Below are positions 1 to 8,554 of a stretch of DNA of 64,000 nt, piece by piece (within the stretch, counting starts at the first letter, position 1; every line of letters starts with the position of its first letter). The stretch covers positions 43,263 to 107,262 of the forward strand of contig NZ_VFAH01000020.1 of the NCBI RefSeq assembly GCF_008929045.1, read 5' to 3'. The DNA comes from Noviherbaspirillum aerium. GTDB taxonomy: Bacteria > Pseudomonadota > Gammaproteobacteria > Burkholderiales > Burkholderiaceae_D. Both the position numbers and the translations under genes were made by a program. The notes under the pieces were generated by a model. The model was not told the origin of the DNA and ran no database searches. It worked only from the letters and a program-made list of their open reading frames with translations.

Positions 1-681
1 GTGAGTACCAGACAGGCACTGGCGGAATTGCAGGAGCGATTTCACGCGCAGAACGTCGCCATGGCCGCCTTGCAGGCGGCGCAAGCCGGTTTGCAGCAAC
101 GACTAACGGACCGGGCGACTGAGATTGCGACGCTCAATAATCAGTTGTCTGAAACACGCGAACAGTTCGCGCACTACCAGGAGGCGACGGCCGCGCAGCG
201 TGAGGCCGAAAGAAGGAATTACGAGCAGCGCATTGCGCGGCACGAACATGATCTAATAGTAGCCAACAGAGAGGTTGCTGGATTGCAGGCTACGTTGGCG
301 CAACGAGACTCTGCTCTCTCCTCTCTGACCATTGAACATGACAGCTTGCGCAACGAGTTGGGCATCCTTCGTGAACAGACTCAAACGATGCGGTTCGCCC
401 GCGATCGCCTGGCGGAGCAGCTGCAGGAGACAACACGCGCGCGAGACGATGCCAATTCCCAGATAAAGCAATTGGAGCAGTCGGTCCTGGAATATCGTTT
501 GGTTGAATCGTCACATGAACGCGAAAGCAAAATCAGGGCAGATCAGCTTCACATCGCGCTCTTGCAGATTGACGTGCTCGCCCAGGAAAAGCTTGCCTGG
601 ACTCAGGAGCGGACAATACTGGAACAGCAGCTAGAGACCACAAAGCAAGCTTTGTCGCACCCCGCAGCCACGGGACAGTAA
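1..681 (+). CDS. Coiled-coil protein, C-terminal part of a probable KfrA-like plasmid protein (cut by window edge)
   Basis: The reading frame is open from the first base. The GTG at position 1 may be an internal valine, so the gene probably continues upstream. The 226 visible residues are almost wholly coiled coil: long Q/E/R/A-rich heptads from about residue 5 to 215, no membrane segment and no catalytic motif. Such a tail is typical of KfrA-type plasmid DNA-binding proteins, which carry an N-terminal helix-turn-helix that would lie outside the window. KfrA proteins bind their own promoter and support plasmid stability. The assignment rests on coiled-coil style and on the mobilisation genes 14 kb away, so it is tentative. 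Any long alpha-helical structural protein would look alike. Confidence 0.5.
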   Translation: MSTRQALAELQERFHAQNVAMAALQAAQAGLQQRLTDRATEIATLNNQLSETREQFAHYQEATAAQREAERRNYEQRIARHEHDLIVANREVAGLQATLAQRDSALSSLTIEHDSLRNELGILREQTQTMRFARDRLAEQLQETTRARDDANSQIKQLEQSVLEYRLVESSHERESKIRADQLHIALLQIDVLAQEKLAWTQERTILEQQLETTKQALSHPAATGQ

Positions 682-765
682 ATGGACAGTTCCACAGCAT
701 CCCTGGTGACACCGGTACATCTGTTACACTTATGATCACAGTGACAAGATACAGTAGATCTTCAT

Positions 766-1146
766 ATGAATCATCAGCAGCTTTGGGTAGAGCCGGTAGG
801 CGGTATCATTACGGCGCGCATCCGTGGAAAGTGTACCGAGGAGATACTGAGGGAGTGTCAGGACCGTGTCGTCGAACTGGTCAAGGATACGCAGCAAGTC
901 AAGGTATTGTACGACGCACTTGAGATGGAAGATCCCGGAGTTCAGCTCGCCATCTTGCAACAAAACATGGACTCAGATGCATGGAAGAAGTATGGCCCGA
1001 TACCTTTGCGACGCGCGATTTTGGTCCCCAATACTCGAATTGCATTTCTGGCGCGGCTCGCCTTTGGTCAGTTTGGAGAGGGTACTTACCGCGTCTTCTA
1101 TAACGATCTCACACAAGCAGTCGTGTGGCTTGAGGAACGAAATTAG
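766..1146 (+). CDS. Small STAS/SpoIIAA-like protein of unknown function
   Basis: A 126-residue soluble protein begins at an ATG 85 bases after the coiled-coil gene. It has no signal peptide or membrane helix. The pattern of an N-terminal beta strand pair (VGGIITARIRG), a helix (EEILRECQDRVVELV), a strand holding VKVLYDA and a late 'RRAILVPNTRIAFLARLAFG' segment resembles the STAS/SpoIIAA-like fold seen in small proteins of proteobacteria. Those proteins often end, as here, in a 'W' plus acidic tail (VVWLEERN). No ribosome-binding site of note precedes it. Function is unknown. It could be a regulator-binding domain or a lipid-binding domain. Confidence 0.5.
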   Translation: MNHQQLWVEPVGGIITARIRGKCTEEILRECQDRVVELVKDTQQVKVLYDALEMEDPGVQLAILQQNMDSDAWKKYGPIPLRRAILVPNTRIAFLARLAFGQFGEGTYRVFYNDLTQAVVWLEERN

Positions 1147-1281
1147 TGGCTCACCTCCCCTTCTGAACACGGGCCTTTCCGGACTTACTAAGCCGGACGA
1201 AAGTAACCGAACTCAAGGCTGCTTGTTCGGTCATTTGCACGGTGTGTGCAATGATCGCCACGTAGAGCGCGCCGAGCAGTG

Positions 1282-1548
1282 ATGACAAGACGTTATGGAT
1301 TACGGGACGACCAGTGGGAGCGGATCAAGGATTGGCTGCCCGGACGGGACGGGCATGTTGGCAGGACGGCCAAAGACAACCGCCTGTTTGTTGAAGCGGT
1401 GCTGTACCGGTAACGGGCGGGCATACCCTGGCGTGACTTTGCCGGAGCGGTTTGGGGATTTCCGTGTAATACATACCCGGCATACAAGAGAATACCAAAC
1501 GAAGCGGTGTGGGATAGTTTATGGCCTTATTGCGCGCGAAATGCTAAG
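1282..1548 (+). pseudogene. IS5-family transposase remnant (N-terminal part)
   Basis: An ATG at 1282 opens a frame reading [20 protein letters not shown], the usual N-terminus of IS5-group transposases. The frame is stopped by TAA after 'EAVLYR' near 1411. Reading resumes as 'RAGIPWRDF'. One extra T near 1438 then shifts the frame, and the conserved 'LPERFGDFRVIHTRHTR' continues in another frame. The DDE domain is missing: the reading is lost by about 1540, where an oppositely oriented IS630 fragment begins. It is therefore a dead 5' fragment. Confidence 0.75.
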
Positions 1549-2068
1549 CAGGTGTACAAATCACTGTGCGCCTGAGCCAGAATTTGCGTGATCGCACGCC
1601 TGATGTTTGCAGTGCTTCTTGGTTCGATAGCCCATTAAGGTGGTCGATGAACGCTGCGACCTGTTCGTCGATTGAGGCGAAGAACTGCTTATTCGCGCAA
1701 ATTGCATCCTTGCCTTGTCCCCATAACGTATCCATCGGGTTGAGCTCCGGTGAACGCTTGGGCAACCACAGGAGCCGGATGCCCAGGCGTGCTGCCAGAA
1801 GCTGTGACGCATGCGCGGCGTGACTCTCGTGGCTATCAAGTACCATCGTGACTCGATAGCCACGATAATGGTGTCGCACCAGGCGCAAGAACGCCTGGAA
1901 GTCTTGCGCGCGTTGCTGGCGTCGGACCAGGAACAGGCGATGCCCGGTTGCCAGATTCATGCAGCCAAACACCACGCGCTTGGCATGGTTCCGTTGCAAT
2001 AAGGATGTTATACCAATCCCACGGTTAAGCGAACCGGGTATGGTGGTTGGGGTCTGAAGAAGAATCAC
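1544..2068 (-). pseudogene. IS630-family transposase, C-terminal fragment
   Basis: The fragment holds the second half of an IS630-type DDE transposase. It shows the 'MVLDSHESHAAHA' strand with the second Asp and the 'WLPKRSPELNPMDTLWGQGK' block with the catalytic Glu. The N-terminal helix-turn-helix and the first Asp are absent, and similarity starts only around residue 28 of the open frame. It cannot encode an active enzyme. It abuts the IS5 remnant, so the 1.3-2.1 kb interval is a small IS graveyard between the plasmid-like genes and the catabolic block. Confidence 0.8.
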
Positions 2069-2394
2069 TGGCGTCGTCCCGGAATTACTTCCAGATCATG
2101 GCCAGCGCTCGTTATTGCGTGTAACGCCAGGAAGCGCCCGTCTATCCGGGAGCCACCTTTGAACGCAGGTTGCGGCACCTTGGAGAAGCCTCCTCAGCAA
2201 TGGATGGCGTTGCTTGCTATGGTGTGAGCTTATTGACCAGTTCGGTTACATCGTTGCAGATCACGCCGGCACTGCGCTTGACCGATTCCGCCACTTTCAA
2301 CGTTGTTAAAGGCCGCACCACAGTAGATGGGGGAAGCTAAAATGCCGTTCGTGTTTAGGACTATGACATGTATCCGAAGGTTTTTCGGGCAACC
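2069..2394. other. Gene-poor stretch
   Basis: No credible gene is seen. A short minus-strand open stretch near 2222-2337 (reading VAESVKRSAGVICNDVTELV) ends in TAG and may be the tail of a decayed gene, but I do not recognise its family. The stretch lies between the IS630 fragment and the 3' end of an acyl-CoA dehydrogenase gene. Confidence 0.4.
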
Positions 2395-3531
2395 TCAAAG
2401 CCCGCGCGAGATGATTTCCTTCATAATTTCCGATGTGCCGCCGTAGATGCGCTGAACCCGGCTATCCACAAAGGCGCGGGCGATCGGGTATTCGCGCATG
2501 AAGCCATAGCCACCATGCAACTGCAGCAATTGATCTACAGCTTCTCCTTGGGCCTCGGTGGCGTAGAGTTTGGCCATCGCCGCCATATCGGTCGATAGCT
2601 TGTTTTCGAAGTGCAGTGCAATACAGTGATCCACGAAAACCCGGCATGCCATAGTCTTAGCCTTGATTTCCGCTAGTTTGAAGCGCGTATTCTGTAGGTC
2701 GAACACCTGCTGCCCGAAGGCCTTGCGGCTCTTCGTATAGGTGATGGTTTCTTCCAGCATTGTCTCCATCACAACCGGACTGCGCACGGCAATCATGAGC
2801 CGTTCCTGTGCGAGCTGGTGCATTAGATAGCCAAAACCCTTTCCCTCCTCACCCAGCAAGTTGGAAGCGGGGACGCGCACGTCGTCGAAGAAAAGCTCGC
2901 TGGTATCCTGCGCTTTGAGGCCAATCTTTTCCAGCAGAGGTCCTTTTGTGAACCCTGGCGTACCGGCCTCCACCACGACAAGGCTAATGCCCCGCGTGCC
3001 GGCAGAAAGGTCAGTCTTGCAGATTACAATCACAAGATCAGAGTTGACGCCGTTAGTGATAAAGGTTTTCTGACCGCTGAGGATGTAGTGATCTCCAACA
3101 CGCTGTGCCGTGGTACGAACCGATTTGAGGTCGCTTCCGATCCCTGGCTCGGTCATTGCGATGGCGCCGATTAGCTCGCCCCGTGCCATTCTAGGCAGCC
3201 AACGTTGCTTTTGCTCGGCGCTGCCGTACGTCAGGATATATGGCGCAACAATGTCCGAATGCAAAGGGAAGCCGGGGCCGGTAGCGAGCACGCGCATCAG
3301 TTCCTCGATAACGACGATCGAGTGTCCGAAGTCGCCGCCGCCGCCGCCGTATTCCTCGGGCACCGCGCACAACAGCAAACCCTCCTTCCCGGCCTTTAGC
3401 CAAGCTTCGCGCGGCACCAGGCCTGCCTTTTCCCACTCATGGTGATGCGGTTCAATCTCGCGCTGGACAAACCGACGCACCTGGTCACGGAACTGCTCGT
3501 GGTCTTCTCGAAATACTGCGCGCATCGTCAT
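2395..3531 (-). CDS. Acyl-CoA dehydrogenase
   Basis: A 378-residue flavoprotein of the usual ACAD length. It oxidises an acyl-CoA to the trans-2-enoyl-CoA with FAD and passes electrons to electron-transfer flavoprotein. Visible marks are 'AMTEPGIGSDLKSVRTTA' in the middle domain, 'FITNG' at the flavin site, 'RKAFGQQVFDLQ', 'LHGGYGFMREYPIARAFVD', and the C-terminal 'GGTSEIM', whose Glu (about residue 368) is the normal catalytic base of short- and medium-chain members. The ATG at 3531 is preceded by AAGGA at good spacing. It is the last gene of a leftward run with an acyl-CoA ligase and a second dehydrogenase. The substrate is unknown. Confidence 0.93.
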   Translation of the reverse strand: MTMRAVFREDHEQFRDQVRRFVQREIEPHHHEWEKAGLVPREAWLKAGKEGLLLCAVPEEYGGGGGDFGHSIVVIEELMRVLATGPGFPLHSDIVAPYILTYGSAEQKQRWLPRMARGELIGAIAMTEPGIGSDLKSVRTTAQRVGDHYILSGQKTFITNGVNSDLVIVICKTDLSAGTRGISLVVVEAGTPGFTKGPLLEKIGLKAQDTSELFFDDVRVPASNLLGEEGKGFGYLMHQLAQERLMIAVRSPVVMETMLEETITYTKSRKAFGQQVFDLQNTRFKLAEIKAKTMACRVFVDHCIALHFENKLSTDMAAMAKLYATEAQGEAVDQLLQLHGGYGFMREYPIARAFVDSRVQRIYGGTSEIMKEIISRGL

Positions 3532-3575
3532 GAATCCTTATAAATAGCAAATGTTTGGACAGGGAGGGCCAGATA

Positions 3576-5153
3576 CTACGGCTGGCTACCTTCCTGATAC
3601 CGACTCATCAGGAGCCGCTTGTAGAGCTTGCCATTTTCCAGTCGCGGCAAAGCAGACACAAAATCCACACTGCGCGGACACTTCAGGTGCGCAAGGTGTG
3701 CACGACAGAAAGCGATGATGTCCGAGCCGACGGCAGGTGAGGCACGGCTTGGATCTTGAAGCTGGACCACAGCTTTGACCTCTTCACCGAATTCGGGGTG
3801 CGGGACGCCGATTACCGCGGCGTCGACCACGCCAGGGTAGGTAACGATGAGGTTTTCGACCTCACTGGGATAGATATTGACCCCGCCGGAGAGAATCAAA
3901 TCAGTGCGCCGTCCTGAAAGGTACAAATACCCTTCCTCATCAACATGACCAATGTCGCCAAATGTGGCGCAGCCTTGCCTGTCATATGCCGCCTCGGTCT
4001 TCGCCAGATCATTGTGGTACTGAAAGCGGGGCGTTCCGGAGAAATAGATGCGCCCTTGTTGTCCGTGAGACAGCTCATTTCCGCTCTCGTCCTTGATGTG
4101 GATCTTGCCAAGTAAAGCCAAGCCTACGGAGCCAGGTTTCTGCAACCATTGACTGCTGTTAATCGCTGTCAGTCCAATACCTTCGGAGCCGCCATAGTAT
4201 TCGAACCACACCGGCCCCCACCATTCGATCATGCGCCGCTTGACTTCGGGCGGGCACGGTGCTGCAGCATGAATGGCTACCCGCATGCTGGACAAATCGG
4301 ATGCAGCTCGCACACTTTCCGGCAAAGCCAGCATACGAATCATCATTGTCGGCACCCATTGGCTATGAGTAACGCGGTATTGCTCAATCAAGCGCAAGCC
4401 CAGCTCCGCATCGAAACGGCTGGATATGATATTGCTACCTCCCCAATCGATATTGCGCATCGTGCTGCGCAAAGGTGCAGCATGGTACAGCGGCGCCATC
4501 GTCAAATAAATGGTCTCGGCACCGAAACCAAAAAATTCGCGCCACACCACTGCGTCATAGGAGTCGCGGAAACGATCGGCATATGCGGTAAGGGGACGCT
4601 TGATGCCTTTCGGTTTGCCCGTGGTCCCTGAGGAATACAGGAAGTCGCGGCCCACCATGCGCTCCGGCAGCGAAGCATCGGGAGCATACGCCTTGATTTC
4701 CTGTTCAAACGAGCGGAACCCTTCAGCCTGTCCGTCCAGCAGGTATTTCACGACATGCACGCCCGCCACTGCGGAATCGTTTGCGCTGCCTGCGAGTGCG
4801 GCGGTTTGTGTCGTAGCCACTAGCAAGCGAGCTCCACAGTCCGCAAGTATGTAGTTCACTTCATGCGGGCTAAGGTGCACGCTGACCGGAGTGTAGTACA
4901 GTCCGGCTCGCCGCGCCCCCCATGCCAGGGCAAACAGGTCCGGGTGGTTTTCCATCAGCAGAGCGATACCGTCCCCCGCCTCCAACCCCAAGCCGAGGAG
5001 CCATTGCGCTACTACGTTGGCGCGTTGGTCCAGTGTGCGATAGGTCAATGTGCTGACTGCCTGGCCGATGTCGTCAACCAAGCACAATGCCATCTTATCA
5101 GGGCAGACTTGAGCCCAGTAGGCAAGTCTATCCACGGTGGTGGGTGTGTCCAT
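3576..5153 (-). CDS. AMP-forming acyl-CoA ligase (ANL superfamily)
   Basis: A 525-residue ligase that activates a carboxylate with ATP to the acyl adenylate and then to the CoA thioester. The phosphate-binding loop reads SSGTTGKPKGI. Further marks are 'YYGGSEGIG' (A5-type), 'GDIGHVDEEGYLYLSGRRTD' (A7/A8) and the C-terminal 'ENGKLYKR' with the adenylation Lys. I place the start at 5153, not at the further in-frame ATG at 5171, because AAGGAG lies eight bases before it. It sits between two acyl-CoA dehydrogenase genes (28-45 base gaps), so the three are probably cotranscribed and act on one acid. Chain-length preference cannot be read from sequence. Confidence 0.92.
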   Translation of the reverse strand: MDTPTTVDRLAYWAQVCPDKMALCLVDDIGQAVSTLTYRTLDQRANVVAQWLLGLGLEAGDGIALLMENHPDLFALAWGARRAGLYYTPVSVHLSPHEVNYILADCGARLLVATTQTAALAGSANDSAVAGVHVVKYLLDGQAEGFRSFEQEIKAYAPDASLPERMVGRDFLYSSGTTGKPKGIKRPLTAYADRFRDSYDAVVWREFFGFGAETIYLTMAPLYHAAPLRSTMRNIDWGGSNIISSRFDAELGLRLIEQYRVTHSQWVPTMMIRMLALPESVRAASDLSSMRVAIHAAAPCPPEVKRRMIEWWGPVWFEYYGGSEGIGLTAINSSQWLQKPGSVGLALLGKIHIKDESGNELSHGQQGRIYFSGTPRFQYHNDLAKTEAAYDRQGCATFGDIGHVDEEGYLYLSGRRTDLILSGGVNIYPSEVENLIVTYPGVVDAAVIGVPHPEFGEEVKAVVQLQDPSRASPAVGSDIIAFCRAHLAHLKCPRSVDFVSALPRLENGKLYKRLLMSRYQEGSQP

Positions 5154-5180
5154 CTTTACTCTCCTTCGCAAGAGCTTGGC

Positions 5181-6347
5181 TTAATATGATTTCGGAAGTC
5201 CGAGCACTTTCTCGGCGATAAAACACATGATCAATTGCGGACTGATAGGGGCGATTCGCGGAATCAGGCTCTCACGCAGGTAACGCTCAACATGGTATTC
5301 CTTGGCGTAGCCATAACCGCCATGCGTCATCACTGCCGTGAGGCAAGCTTGATAACCAGCCTCGGCGCCAAGATACTTGGCAGCATTTGCCTCAGCTCCA
5401 CAGGATAGTTCGCGGTCGAATCGGTCCGCTGCCTTATACATCATGAGGTTGGCCGCTTCGAGCTCCATCCAGCGTTCAGCTAACGGGTGCTGAATACTCT
5501 GGTTTTTCCCAATAGGCCGGTCGAATACGATACGCTCGTTCGCGTACTGAGCGGCGCGTTTTAGGGCCGCTTTGCCTAGACCGATAGCTTCGGAGGCGAT
5601 CAGGATACGCTCGGGATTCATGCCATGCAGAATATAGTGGAAGCCTTTGCCCTCCTCGCCGATGCGATCTTCCACCGGCACCTTGAGACCGTCGATGAAG
5701 AGCTGGTTGGTGTCCACTGCCTTGCGGCCATGCTTGTCAATCACTCGCGCCTCGACGAAGCGGCGATCGAGATTGGTATAAAACAAGCTCAAACCGTCAG
5801 TGGGTTTCTTTACCTGATCCAGGGGCGTAGTGCGCGCAAGGATAAGCATTTTCTCGGCTACTTGTGCGGTGGAGATGAAGACTTTGGAACCGGAGACTAT
5901 ATAGTAGTCCCCCTCGCGTAACGCCTGAGTCTTGAGCCGAGTTGTGTTTAATCCCGCATCGGGCTCGGTGACAGCAAAGCACGCCTTCTCCTTACCGGCG
6001 ACCAGCGGCGGCAGCATGCGGCGCTTCTGCTCGTCATTGGCGAAAATGACTACTGGGGATAGGCCGAAGATGTTCATATGCACCGCAGAGGCGCCAGACA
6101 TCCCGGCGCCAGATTCGCTGATGGTCTGCATCATCAGTGCCGCCTCGGTAATACCCAAACCCGAGCCGCCGTATTCCTCGGGAATGCAAATGCCTAGCCA
6201 GCCAGCCTCTGCCAAGGCTTGATGCAGTTCATGCGGGAACCCCCCCTCGGTGTCTTTTTTTAACCAGTATTCATCGTCAAAGCGACTGCAGATACGCGCG
6301 ACGGCGTCACGCAAGGCTTCTTGTTCAGGCGATAGGTCAAAATTCAT
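5181..6347 (-). CDS. Acyl-CoA dehydrogenase lacking the C-terminal catalytic Glu
   Basis: A 388-residue ACAD with 'AVTEPDAGLNTTRLKTQA', 'VFISTAQ', 'RIVFDRPIGKNQSIQHPLAER' and 'MTHGGYGYAKEYHVERYLRE'. The usual C-terminal G-T-x-E-I is replaced by 'PRIAPISPQLIM', so the base used by SCAD/MCAD-type enzymes is absent. A Glu is present in 'NPERILIASEAIG', close to where isovaleryl-CoA and long-chain dehydrogenases place theirs. This suggests activity on branched or bulky acyl-CoA, but it is inferred from alignment by eye. It is the first gene of the leftward run after the IclR gene. Confidence 0.9.
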   Translation of the reverse strand: MNFDLSPEQEALRDAVARICSRFDDEYWLKKDTEGGFPHELHQALAEAGWLGICIPEEYGGSGLGITEAALMMQTISESGAGMSGASAVHMNIFGLSPVVIFANDEQKRRMLPPLVAGKEKACFAVTEPDAGLNTTRLKTQALREGDYYIVSGSKVFISTAQVAEKMLILARTTPLDQVKKPTDGLSLFYTNLDRRFVEARVIDKHGRKAVDTNQLFIDGLKVPVEDRIGEEGKGFHYILHGMNPERILIASEAIGLGKAALKRAAQYANERIVFDRPIGKNQSIQHPLAERWMELEAANLMMYKAADRFDRELSCGAEANAAKYLGAEAGYQACLTAVMTHGGYGYAKEYHVERYLRESLIPRIAPISPQLIMCFIAEKVLGLPKSY

Positions 6348-6393
6348 GAATGACTCATATGAAAAGTGGGAAAGGAAATGGGGAGCTTTGGCA

Positions 6394-7212
6394 TTAATGG
6401 GACCCAGTATCCGGATTTCGCCCCAGCGAAGCCTCTACACTATGGGCCAGCGTTACGAGCCTTGGGCCTACGTCGTCAAGTAGTTGTCCAGACGTTAGTT
6501 CGAAGGCTGAGACGGTGCAGGCAAACACATAAATTTCATCGGATGTCGTCGACCGTACCGGAACAGCCACCGACTCCACTTGACGTTGCAGATCCCCATG
6601 TCCGACGCAAAAGCCGCGATTGGCCAAATCGCGGCGCGCCTCATCCAATCGCTCAGTGAGCCTTTCGGCATGCTCTGGATTTCTGATTCTTAATTCGTCC
6701 ATGTAGGCGTCTGCCTGCTCAGTTGGCATACTGCACAGGTATGCACGCCCCGATGCCGTGCGCGACAGCGAGATGTGAGCGCCCATCGCGGGCCGGAAAG
6801 TTGCGCAATCCCTAGACTGAGCCAGATCAATAAATACTAGGTCCAAGCCCGCCCCCAGTGCCAAAGACACTTGGCCGTGCACCCTGTCCGCAAGGGCCTG
6901 CATTTGCCCAAAAGCGATCTGGCGTACATTCATACGGGCAAGTAACGGAGTCGCGAGAGTCAATAGGCCAGGCGCAGGAGCAAAGCGTCCTGTCAGCTCG
7001 GTATAGCGCAGCAGGCCTGTCGAACATAGGGTATAGGTCAGCCGGAAAAAAGTTGCTTTGGATAATCCCGTGGCGGCGATTAGCTCGCGAGCACTGAGTT
7101 CGGGCGCTGTACTGCTGAAGCACTGCAGTATCTGTATACCTCGCGCTAAGGCACTGACGACCTTGTCATCGCTCGGTTTTATTTCCTCTTCAATATGAGA
7201 CAGATGTTCCAC
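6394..7212 (-). CDS. IclR-family transcriptional regulator
   Basis: A 272-residue regulator with an N-terminal winged helix-turn-helix (about residues 20-80, 'ARGIQILQCFSS' through 'TGLSKATFFRLTYTL') and a C-terminal effector domain ('MGAHISLSRTASGRAYL', 'GFCVGHGDLQRQVESVAVPV'). IclR proteins commonly control aromatic or fatty-acid catabolism and bind a CoA ester or acid effector. The start is a GTG preceded by AAGGAG. The gene is divergent from the thiolase gene with 99 bases between them holding a clear inverted repeat, so it probably controls both arms of the block. It is the only transcription factor recognised in the 64 kb. Confidence 0.92.
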   Translation of the reverse strand: MEHLSHIEEEIKPSDDKVVSALARGIQILQCFSSTAPELSARELIAATGLSKATFFRLTYTLCSTGLLRYTELTGRFAPAPGLLTLATPLLARMNVRQIAFGQMQALADRVHGQVSLALGAGLDLVFIDLAQSRDCATFRPAMGAHISLSRTASGRAYLCSMPTEQADAYMDELRIRNPEHAERLTERLDEARRDLANRGFCVGHGDLQRQVESVAVPVRSTTSDEIYVFACTVSAFELTSGQLLDDVGPRLVTLAHSVEASLGRNPDTGSH

Positions 7213-7244
7213 TATTTTACTCCTTTTCCTTAATTATGCTAAGT

Positions 7245-7265
7245 TAACTTGACGTAATCAAGTTA
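7245..7265. promoter_or_regulatory. Probable IclR operator (inverted repeat)
   Basis: Perfect 8-base arms TAACTTGA (7245-7252) and TCAAGTTA (7258-7265) are separated by five bases. They lie centrally in the divergent gap between the IclR gene and the thiolase gene. An overlapping 10-base palindrome, AAGTTAACTT, is centred just upstream. Size and position fit an operator that could govern both directions. Confidence 0.65.
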
Positions 7266-7311
7266 TTTCGAGACACTTGTTCCATTAGATGTGTTAACGT
7301 TGGAGATTCCG

Positions 7312-8523
7312 ATGTCCGAAGCCTTAATTTTCGATGCCATTCGTATACCTAGGGGTAGAGGCAAACCTGGTGCTGGCACCTTGTATGAAACCAAGCCTAT
7401 CGATCTGGTCGTAACACTACTAGACGCTTTGCGTCGGCGTCACGACTTGGACCCCACGCGCGTGGATGACCTCATTATGGGCATTAGTTCTGCCGTGGGT
7501 GATCAGGGGTCATGTTTGCCGCGGATTGCGGCCTTGTGTGCACCGGGTGGCTGGGACCGCGTGTCCGGCATGGCTTTGCAGCGCTTTTGCGGCGCGGGTC
7601 TGGAAGCAGTCAACTTAGCAGCGGAAAAAGTACGATCGGGCTGGCACGATCTGATCGCTGCCGGCGGCGTCGAATCGATGTCCCGCGTGGGTCTAGGTGC
7701 CACCGGTGGCGCCTGGATTTACGATCCGGCCACTAGTTTAAAGATCGGGTATGTGCCACAGGGTTTCAGTGCGGACATGCTCGCCGCGCTACACGGCTTC
7801 AACCGGGAGACGCTGGATGCCTTTGCGCTGCGCTCGCAGCAATTGGCGGCACAGGCTCGCTGCGAAGGCCGCTTTGGTCGTTCGCTCGTGCCAGTACGCG
7901 ACGCCAATGGCATTACCGTGCTCGACCACGATGAATACATTCGCGAAGACACTTCCGCAGCTTCGCTAGCAGCGCTCAAGCCGGCATTCGGTGGGGTATC
8001 GGCGATGGCCAATGGTGTAGTAGCGCGCCAGCGCTACCCCCAACTTGATCGCATCGATGCGGTGCATACTGCCGGCAACGCGTCGGGGATCGTCGATGGA
8101 GCGGCATTGGTGCTAGTTGGCAGCGAGAAGATAAGCGCAGAGTTAGGCCTGCGCCCGCGTGCGCGGATTCTGGGCACCGGGTTGGCAACGGTAGATGCCA
8201 CATTGATGCTTACAGGCCCGGTGCCGGCTACCCAGAAAGCAATCGCCAAAGCAGGCCTGCGCATAGACCAAATCGAGCTGTTCGAAGTAAATGAAGCCTT
8301 CGCAGCTGTCCCTCTTTATTTTGCAAAAACCTTGGACGTACCGCTGGACAAGATCAACGTCAATGGCGGCGCCATCGCAATGGGGCATCCCATAGGAGCG
8401 TCCGGCGCGATCCTCCTCGGCACCTTGCTCGATGAAATGGAACGCCGGGAATTGCGCTACGGCGTGGCTACCCTCTGCACAGCAGGCGGCATGGGTGTAG
8501 CCACCGTCATTGAACGCCTCTAA
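7312..8523 (+). CDS. Thiolase (acetyl-CoA acyltransferase, FadA-type)
   Basis: A 403-residue thiolase that cleaves 3-oxoacyl-CoA with CoA to acetyl-CoA (or propionyl-CoA) and a shortened acyl-CoA. The nucleophilic Cys lies in 'QRFCGAGLEAVN' (C93), the His in 'AIAMGHPIGASGA' and the second Cys in 'TLCTAGGMGVA'. The start at 7312 is chosen over an ATG 21 bases upstream because GGAG lies at proper distance. It is followed after 31 bases by the FadB-like gene, forming a FadA/FadB pair in reverse order to the enteric fadBA operon. Confidence 0.93.
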   Translation: MSEALIFDAIRIPRGRGKPGAGTLYETKPIDLVVTLLDALRRRHDLDPTRVDDLIMGISSAVGDQGSCLPRIAALCAPGGWDRVSGMALQRFCGAGLEAVNLAAEKVRSGWHDLIAAGGVESMSRVGLGATGGAWIYDPATSLKIGYVPQGFSADMLAALHGFNRETLDAFALRSQQLAAQARCEGRFGRSLVPVRDANGITVLDHDEYIREDTSAASLAALKPAFGGVSAMANGVVARQRYPQLDRIDAVHTAGNASGIVDGAALVLVGSEKISAELGLRPRARILGTGLATVDATLMLTGPVPATQKAIAKAGLRIDQIELFEVNEAFAAVPLYFAKTLDVPLDKINVNGGAIAMGHPIGASGAILLGTLLDEMERRELRYGVATLCTAGGMGVATVIERL

Positions 8524-8554
8524 CGCCTGGACCCTGTTCACGGAGACTAACCTG

